Part shown: piece by piece, positions 14,015-18,376 of the stretch
Numbering within the stretch: the first letter of the stretch is position 1
Layout: every line of letters starts with the position of its first letter
Assembly (NCBI GenBank): GCA_035513175.1
Contig: DATKCN010000164.1
Location: 1 to 18,376, forward strand
DNA: 18,376 bases
Reading direction: 5' to 3'
Origin: DATKCN01 sp035513175
Lineage (GTDB): Bacteria > Chloroflexota > Chloroflexia > Thermomicrobiales > CFX8
Made by a program: the position numbers and the translations under genes
Notes under the pieces: model-generated
Told to the model about the DNA's origin: nothing
The model's database searches: none
Seen by the model: the letters and a program-made list of their open reading frames with translations, nothing else

Positions 14015-14098
14015 GATCGGCAGCGTGGTGTCCAATCCGCCACGCTGCCGGTCGAGCGGGGTTGGCTGCCAGCCGGGCGCATTGCCATGCGCCCCTAC
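14015..14098 (-). repeat. Large hairpin plus GGGCGCAT palindrome (copy d)
   Basis: A 14-bp stem with one wobble (14015-14028 with 14040-14053, 11-nt loop) is followed 21 bp later by the perfect palindrome GGGCGCAT-TGCC-ATGCGCCC (14075-14094) and CTACG. The unit from CGGCAGCGTGG to the palindrome end is the same length, within one base, as the related stretch at 11061-11136. Confidence 0.7.
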
Positions 14099-14519
14099 GA
14101 GCCCATGCTGTTCCGCCACCACACGGTGAAAACGTGTCGGCCTGGGGTGGTGACGACAGCGCTACCATTCGGCTCGAATCGTCTCACCCGGTTGACCCTG
14201 TCTCTACGCCTGATCGTCACCAGCCCCAGCCACGGAGACGGGATGCGCCTCGACGTGGAGCAGCATGAGACGTTGGGGAAGGCACTGGTTCTGATTGGGT
14301 GGGACCTCGTGTGGGATGCTTCATGAGTCCTTCGACGGCAGTTGCGAGTCAGGGCAGTCAGTGGGTTGCTCTACCAGATCCGTTCACGCATTTCCGCGTG
14401 CCAGAAGTGGCGCAGCGTCTGCCCCATTTCCCGTTGCGACGGCGAGCGCTACTCATGGCATCGCATGTGCTTCATATGCCACAGGTCCGGCACACAGCGA
14501 GCAGGCAGCGAGGCGCCGC

Positions 14520-15254
14520 ATGGCTGACCCAGCACGGCAGCACCACATCCAGACCGCGCCGGTAGCGCCTGCCGCGCCTGCCCGGGGCGGCATCGTGTCG
14601 ACCTCGTGCGTGACGCTGCTGATCGCCGCGCTGCTGTCCGTCCTGCTGTTCGTCTTGCTGGCGGGCGTCGCGATTGGGCGCATCGGCTCCTGGTTCGACC
14701 TCAATCCCCTTGGCCTGTTCGCCGAGCCTGACACCCAGATCCACGACCGGCAGCCCGCGGTCGTGCTGCAGATGCAGTCGCTGGCCCGGCTGGAGACGAT
14801 GAACTACACGATCGAGAAAGTCATCGAGGCCGAAAAGAGCGGCAACGTCTTCCAGGACCTGCTGTTCGGCGACCGCATCCTGCTCATCGCCCACGGAAAC
14901 GTGATCGCCGGCGTCGATCTGAGCGCGTTGGACGACGAGGATGTCGAGGTGAACGACGACGACGCGCTCACGGTGACGCTGCCGCCCTCGGAGATCTTCG
15001 TGGCAACGCTGAATAACGAGGAAACCCGCGTCTACGACCGCGATCAGGGTCTGCTCTCGCGCGGCGACGCCCAGCTTGAGACCAGGGCGCGTCAGGCTGC
15101 CGTAGCCGCGATCCTCCAGGCGGCGTGCGACCAAGGCATCCTCGAACAAGCGGCGGCCGAGGCGAAGACGCAGCTTACGGCGCTGCTGGGCCTGCTCGAG
15201 TTCAGCGCTGTGACGGTTATCGCTCCCGCGGGGGTTTGCCCAGCCCAGGAGTGA
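14520..15254 (+). CDS. DUF4230 membrane-anchored protein, 244 aa
   Basis: A short Pro/Ala-rich cytoplasmic N-terminus leads to one membrane helix (about 30-53, LLIAALLSVLLFVLLAGVAI), after which an extracytoplasmic DUF4230 domain runs to about 205. Motifs seen are VVLQMQSLARLETMNYTIEKVIEA, FGDRILLIAHGNVIAGVDLS, then VTLPPSEIFVATLNNEETRVYDRDQGLL. DUF4230 proteins are common membrane-anchored proteins of unknown role. The C-terminal helix (RQAAVAAILQAACDQGILEQAA) and tail are Ala-rich. ATG 14520 is preceded by GAGG at six bases; upstream residues in the same frame lack coding character. No neighbour on either side is close enough to suggest an operon. Confidence 0.88.
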   Translation: MADPARQHHIQTAPVAPAAPARGGIVSTSCVTLLIAALLSVLLFVLLAGVAIGRIGSWFDLNPLGLFAEPDTQIHDRQPAVVLQMQSLARLETMNYTIEKVIEAEKSGNVFQDLLFGDRILLIAHGNVIAGVDLSALDDEDVEVNDDDALTVTLPPSEIFVATLNNEETRVYDRDQGLLSRGDAQLETRARQAAVAAILQAACDQGILEQAAAEAKTQLTALLGLLEFSAVTVIAPAGVCPAQE

Positions 15255-15483
15255 GACCCGGAATCAGGCACGCAGGATCCGCACTGATCGTCAGCAGCGC
15301 AGCACGGATCATTGTCGTCAGAAGCGACGGATGACCCGTTGTGCCAGACTCTCTGTGATTTCCCGCGCCCGCAAGCCAGTATTCATACGGTTTCACGTTG
15401 ACGATGGCGTGTTGGGGATCTACTGGGGTTAGCATCAGTTGACGACGATCGACGCACGCTATGCTGTGGACGAGGCGTTGCAT

Positions 15484-15525
15484 GTGTTACCCATGTCTCC
15501 GAACACCCGTTACCCATGTCCCCGG
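15484..15525. mobile_element. Possible insertion-sequence end remnant with 23-bp-spaced direct repeats
   Basis: GTTACCCATGTCTCC (15486-15500) recurs as GTTACCCATGTCCCC (15509-15523), one mismatch, with a period of 23 bp (about two DNA turns). The pair, with GAACACCC between, resembles the transposase-binding terminal repeats I associate from memory with IS481-type elements. No transposase gene or second end is present in the window, so this would be a solo remnant. Confidence 0.4.
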
Positions 15526-15583
15526 TCAGCACGCGGGGCCTCCCCTACGGATGTTCCTATGGGCATGGTTTGCGTGACGAGGG

Positions 15584-15626
15584 TCAGGCCGTCAAACCCT
15601 TACACCGCCAATCTGGCGGTCTAACC
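15584..15626 (-). repeat. Three-armed palindromic element, copy 2
   Basis: Read on the minus strand, TTAGACCGCCA, GA, TTGGCGGTGTAAGG and then a decayed third arm TTTGACGGCCTGA match the plus-strand element at 10987-11026. The first two arms are almost identical between the copies (one inserted base); the third has several substitutions. On the plus strand the palindrome ends two bases before the -35 hexamer of the DUF1028 promoter. Confidence 0.75.
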
Positions 15627-15654
15627 TTGACCGCCTCCCCGACCGAGTTACAAT
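15627..15654 (+). promoter_or_regulatory. Sigma70-type promoter for the DUF1028 gene
   Basis: TTGACC (15627-15632) and TACAAT (15649-15654) are 16 bp apart, each matching the consensus at five of six positions. The start codon lies 61 bp further on. The palindromic element at 15600-15624 sits immediately upstream of the -35 box and could serve as an operator or simply be where the repeat inserted. Confidence 0.6.
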
Positions 15655-15715
15655 CCTCCGCGTCCCGCGTCCCGACCTCCCCGGCCCTCAGCCCTCATCA
15701 CGAAAGGACCCCGCC

Positions 15716-16408
15716 ATGACCTTCACCCTCGTCGCTCGTTGTGCGCGCACCGGCATGCTCGGCGTCGGCACGGCCACCCGCGCCCCGGCGGTCGGCGTGC
15801 GCGTGCCGCATGTCAAGCCGCGACTCGGCGCGGTCGCCATCATGGCCATGGCCGACGAGCGCCTCGGGCCGCTGGCCCTGCGCCTGCTGGAGATCGGCTA
15901 CAAGGCCCCCGGCGTCATCGAGCAGATGGTCGTCGCCGACCCGCACGCCGAGCAGCGGCAGCTGGCCGTCGTCGACGATGACGGCTTCGCCGCCGCCCGC
16001 ACCGGATCGGCCAATCACGACTGGTGCGGGCACCGCTGCCGCGACGGCTACGTCGTGCTCGGCAACGCGCTCACTGGCGAGCACGTCATCGACGCGATGG
16101 AGGCGGCCTTCCTCGCCATCGAGAGCGAGGACCTCGAAGAACGGCTGATGCGCGCCATCGAGGCGGGACGCGACGCAGGCGGGCAGGTTGGCGGGCAGCG
16201 TTCCGCCGCGCTGCTCGTGTTCGACCGCAAGACGTTCTCGCGGGTCGACCTGCGCGTCGACATCCACGACGAGCCGGTCGCCGAGCTGCGGCGTGTCTTC
16301 GACATCTACCGTCCGGTCATCCCGTACTACGACATCCGCCAGGTCGACCCGACCGTCATGTCGATCGACGCCTGGCTGGCCGAGCACAACCCCGGCCAGC
16401 AGTGGTGA
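15716..16408 (+). CDS. DUF1028 family protein (Ntn-hydrolase-like), 230 aa
   Basis: The protein matches DUF1028 along its whole length: GVGTATRAPAVGVRVPHVKPRLGAVA-type opening, LGPLALRLLEIGYKAPGVIEQM, EQRQLAVVDDDGFAAARTG, VLGNALTG, then LMRAIEAGRDAGGQVGGQRSAALLV. The family has a fold related to N-terminal-nucleophile hydrolases, and its members are often linked to amino-acid or peptide use; the substrate is not established. The second residue is Thr, the usual nucleophile position if Met is removed. AAAGGA lies eight bases before ATG 15716, behind a good promoter at 15627-15654. A long minus-strand frame covers the same DNA but is only the antisense shadow. Confidence 0.9.
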   Translation: MTFTLVARCARTGMLGVGTATRAPAVGVRVPHVKPRLGAVAIMAMADERLGPLALRLLEIGYKAPGVIEQMVVADPHAEQRQLAVVDDDGFAAARTGSANHDWCGHRCRDGYVVLGNALTGEHVIDAMEAAFLAIESEDLEERLMRAIEAGRDAGGQVGGQRSAALLVFDRKTFSRVDLRVDIHDEPVAELRRVFDIYRPVIPYYDIRQVDPTVMSIDAWLAEHNPGQQW

Positions 16409-16424
16409 GCCTACAGTTCGCCAC

Positions 16425-16681
16425 TCAAGATAGTGAGGGCCGGACCAGCCCCAGCAGAAGGAGCCGGACAGGACGAAACAGCCAGCGGATGGCGCCGCTG
16501 CCACGGCCGTGACCCGGTAGGCGATAAACGCGGGGGCCTGCTGGCCGTCTCCCCACAGAAACACGCCGCGCGGGTATCGCGCGCGAATGTCGTCGATCTC
16601 GTCCCGGTAGGCGCCTAGCAGCACGAACACCAGCGCCCGCCTCCGGCGCCGGTCCCGCTGCGGCCACTGGCCCTGGGGCAC
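16425..16681 (-). pseudogene. Possible C-terminal remnant of a membrane glycosyltransferase
   Basis: On the minus strand the frame encodes ALVFVLLGAYRDEIDDIRARY, then PRGVFLWGDGQQAPAFIAYRV. This resembles the extracytoplasmic C-terminal tail of GT39/ArnT-like membrane glycosyltransferases of related bacteria (resemblance by eye). No membrane segments precede it, there is no ribosome-binding site, and the frame then runs on into the antisense of the DUF1028 gene, so an intact gene is not present. It may instead be chance. Confidence 0.28.
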
Positions 16682-16901
16682 ATCGTGGCGACACCTTGGG
16701 CGCTACGGGAGCTGGACCGGGCCGGCGTCGCCCGAACGGGTCACGATGCACCTTGCCGGATGACTTCTGAGACACGGCCACGGTGGCTCACACGCGAGGG
16801 TTTGCGAGCCGAGCTGCATGCTGCATCGCCGATCGTGTCCATCAATCCAATGTTGTTGTCCGGTTCGTAGTTACTCTGTAAGCACCCGTTTTGGCATTGC
16901 A

Positions 16902-16918
16902 TCGTGTCCTCGACACGA
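16902..16918. promoter_or_regulatory. 7-bp palindrome in the haemoglobin gene leader
   Basis: TCGTGTC (16902-16908) and GACACGA (16912-16918) are perfect complements around CTC, ending directly before the GAGGGAGG ribosome-binding site. It could be a repressor operator or an RNA hairpin controlling access to that site. No known nitric-oxide or oxygen regulator motif was matched. Confidence 0.4.
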
Positions 16919-16931
16919 GAGGGAGGTTCAC

Positions 16932-17363
16932 ATGTCTGAACCGAGTCTGTACGAGCGGCTTGGCGGCGTCTTCGCCATCGCGGCGGTGGTTGACCACTTC
17001 AGTGACGCGGTTGTCAAGAACCCGATCGTGGGACGGACATCGGCGAATCCGGCGCTGCGGGAGTGGCATACGCAGCAGTTGGACCGGTTGCCGGGCCTCA
17101 AATTCATGCGCACGCTGTGGGTCTGCGCCGTCGCGGGCGGGCCGTTCCAGTACTCGCCTACCAAGCCGGGGAACACGGAGGTCGGTCTTGAGGAGGCGCA
17201 TCGTGCGCTCAGCATCTCGCCAGCAGAGTTCGACGAGGTGGCAGCCGAGCTTGGGCGAACCCTTGGCGTCTTCAACGTTGCGCAGCGCGAGCAGGACGAG
17301 GTCCTCGCCGCGTTCGCGGCGCACAAGAACGAGGTGACGGCTGGCTTCATGATTGCGACCTAG
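16932..17363 (+). CDS. Truncated haemoglobin (group 1-like), 143 aa
   Basis: This is a 2-on-2 truncated globin that binds haem and O2/NO. It begins SLYERLGGVFAIAAVVDHFSDAV, the classic opening of truncated haemoglobins, and has VAGGPFQYSPTK followed by LEEAHRALSISPAEF, in which His90 is the likely proximal (F8) haem ligand. Group 1 members mostly detoxify nitric oxide or handle O2. The segment between the GGP motif and the proximal His (SPTKPGNTEVGLEE) looks a few residues longer than usual. GGGAGG sits six bases before ATG 16932. The gene is monocistronic. Confidence 0.88.
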   Translation: MSEPSLYERLGGVFAIAAVVDHFSDAVVKNPIVGRTSANPALREWHTQQLDRLPGLKFMRTLWVCAVAGGPFQYSPTKPGNTEVGLEEAHRALSISPAEFDEVAAELGRTLGVFNVAQREQDEVLAAFAAHKNEVTAGFMIAT

Positions 17364-17461
17364 CGTCTCCACGTGAGTCGCGAACCGCTGCTTTTCAGTG
17401 GGTGGCCGCCTTCGATCGCAGACTCGCAGAAACGGCGCAGGAGGAGACATAACGAGGCAAG

Positions 17462-17833
17462 ATGACCAGTCTCGTCCATCTGCGGTTATCGATTCCGGGC
17501 GTGCTGGGGGGCTTGGGAAGCGGGAACCGCGACCACAAGCCAAAACGAACGGCGGACAAGGAGCGTAAACCGCAAGATACCTCTCAGATGAGGGGCGGTC
17601 AATGGCTTTGTATGGGCTGTGTCAATGCAACCTCAGCACGACGCGCAACTATCCGCAACCAAACCATTGTGAGCTGGGTGTGGGCCATTGCGCTGCTGCT
17701 CATCCTGCACGCCAGCTGGATGGGCGTCACGGCGTGGCGCCTCCATAGGGCGGAACGCTGGGTGCTTTTCGGGTGTGAGGATGATGGTGAACCGGACGGA
17801 GGCGGCCTACCGTATTTCACGACAGAACCATGA
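17462..17833 (+). CDS. Doubtful small membrane protein, 123 aa
   Basis: This frame encodes a charged N-terminal half, one clear hydrophobic helix (about 67-93, SWVWAIALLLILHASW), and a short acidic tail. No family is recognised. GAGG lies five bases before ATG 17462, with a second AGGAGG slightly further up, so translation is possible. Amino-acid usage in the first 60 residues does not look like that of the neighbouring genes, and an internal ATG at residue 43 would give an 81-residue membrane protein instead. Confidence 0.3.
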   Translation: MTSLVHLRLSIPGVLGGLGSGNRDHKPKRTADKERKPQDTSQMRGGQWLCMGCVNATSARRATIRNQTIVSWVWAIALLLILHASWMGVTAWRLHRAERWVLFGCEDDGEPDGGGLPYFTTEP

Positions 17834-18064
17834 TACAGGCGATCGTAACCATGGCGAGATACGCGACAGCGCGCCGGGCCGAGCGGATGGTTTGCATGAC
17901 TTCGTTCGTCATGCTCACGTTCAATCCAGCCGAGGCTCCAGCCGACGCTGCCACCGCGCAGCACGATCAAGTGGCGTGACACGCCCCGCTCGCGGCGCGG
18001 AAGCGCGCTATCATGCTCCCTCGGCTCACACACGCTCGAACACGTGGATGAACGGGGATGGAAC

Positions 18065-18376
18065 ATGCGCGCGAATCGACTACGGGAGCTGCTGAACGCG
18101 GGGCAGCCGAGCCTGGGGACGCATCTGCATAACGTCTGGCCCGGCATTACCGAGCTGGTCGGCAACTCCGGCGGGTTCGACTACGTCGAGTTCGTCGCCG
18201 AGTACGCCCCGTACGATCTGTTCTCCCTCGACAACCTGGGCCGCGCCATCGCCATCTACCCGCACATGACCGGCATGATGAAGATCGAGCAGGAGCCGCG
18301 CACCTACCTCGCCGTGCGCGCCATTGGGGCCGGCATCCAGAACCTGCTGTTCGCCGACGTGCGCTCCGTCGCGGAT
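18065..18376 (+). CDS. HpcH/HpaI aldolase-like protein, 5' part, cut by window end
   Basis: The first 104 codons are present and remain open to the last base. The sequence RANRLRELLNAGQPSLGTHL, then GFDYVEFVAEYAPYDLFSLDN and AIGAGIQNLLFADVRS follows the HpcH/HpaI aldolase TIM-barrel pattern. In true HpaI the second segment reads (I/V)DxEHxPND, with catalytic Asp and His, and the next strand carries an Arg; here they are FVAEYAPYD and MMKIE, so His is Tyr and Arg is Lys. It is therefore probably a family member with different chemistry. ATG 18065 follows GGGGATGG; TATCAT at 18010-18015 is -10-like but has no clear -35. Confidence 0.82.
   Translation, partial: MRANRLRELLNAGQPSLGTHLHNVWPGITELVGNSGGFDYVEFVAEYAPYDLFSLDNLGRAIAIYPHMTGMMKIEQEPRTYLAVRAIGAGIQNLLFADVRSVAD

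Larger units (their letters stand above)
13736..14519. other. Long gene-poor region with hairpins and a repeat
   Basis: I see no gene in these 784 bp. They contain the 7-bp hairpin at 13754-13774, a large hairpin and GGGCGCAT repeat at 14015-14098, and otherwise unstructured sequence. Frames that cross the repeat encode the AGRIAMRPY-type string that results from translating it and are not genes. Confidence 0.55.
15255..15715. other. Intergenic region with insertion-sequence-like end, palindromic element and promoter
   Basis: No gene is called in these 461 bp. They hold two 15-bp direct repeats (15486-15523), one three-armed palindromic element (15584-15626), a promoter (15627-15654) and two CGTCCCG heptamers (15661-15674) directly before the DUF1028 gene. 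Confidence 0.55.
16409..16931. other. Intergenic region with a possible pseudogene remnant
   Basis: No intact gene is visible in these 523 bp. The left part holds a minus-strand remnant (16425-16681). The right part holds only the leader of the haemoglobin gene with a 7-bp palindrome at 16902-16918. Confidence 0.5.

Noticed and set aside
13949..14326. Plus-strand 125-codon frame across the repeat
   Set aside because: It contains the AGRIAMRPY string produced by translating the dispersed palindrome, has no ribosome-binding site, and shows no domain.
15439..15465. TTGACG-15-TATGCT as a promoter reading toward the insertion-sequence-like end
   Set aside because: The 15-bp spacing is short and no gene follows.
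15698..16681. Long minus-strand open frame of about 327 codons
   Set aside because: Most of it is the antisense of the well-supported DUF1028 gene; only 16425-16681 has possible remnant character and is listed separately.

Overview
This is a GC-rich bacterial chromosomal window. It mixes housekeeping-like genes with intergenic regions rich in repeats. Gene content and style suggest a Chloroflexota bacterium of the Thermomicrobia/Sphaerobacter kind: a TIR-STAND-LuxR regulator, a PASTA kinase beside a DUF5666 lipoprotein, DUF309, DUF1028 and DUF4230 genes, and dispersed GGGCGCAT...ATGCGCCC palindromes. That taxonomic guess is inference. No rRNA, tRNA, CRISPR array or intact transposase gene was seen.

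Layout. 1-742: one small minus-strand gene among hairpins and a heptamer repeat. 743-4231 (minus): a 1162-residue TIR-ATPase-TPR-LuxR regulator. 4466-6570 (plus): a lipoprotein with two DUF5666-like units, followed 32 bp later by a membrane Ser/Thr kinase with one PASTA domain and an unusual catalytic loop. 6701-7177 (minus): a DUF309 protein. 7332-10906 (plus): a tightly packed run of an unknown 164-residue protein, a sirtuin (GTGA overlap), a PqqB-like metallo-beta-lactamase-fold protein, a redoxin-DsbD-alpha fusion, and a HesB-like small protein closed by a strong hairpin terminator. 11389-13256 (plus): two paralogous nitroreductases around a GNAT acetyltransferase. 13257-15715: a repeat-rich, gene-poor stretch holding a 29-residue hydrophobic peptide gene and a DUF4230 membrane protein. 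15716-18376: a DUF1028 protein, a possible pseudogene remnant, a truncated haemoglobin, a doubtful small membrane protein, and the start of an HpcH/HpaI-aldolase-like gene cut by the window edge.

The most interesting object is at 9585-10514. An in-frame TGA (9726-9728) replaces the first cysteine of a redoxin CxxC motif, giving U-P-Y-C. The frame stays open for 261 more codons. A 7-bp hairpin with a GUC loop lies 21 nt after the TGA, where a bacterial SECIS element is expected. I read it as a selenoprotein whose redoxin domain is fused to a DsbD-alpha-like domain. A standard gene caller would break it in two. Selenocysteine machinery is not in this window and must be sought elsewhere in the genome.

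Other points of note are a palindrome that encodes the sirtuin C-terminus and also supplies the next gene's ribosome-binding site, two families of palindromic repeats, and a likely gene-conversion tract between the two nitroreductases.
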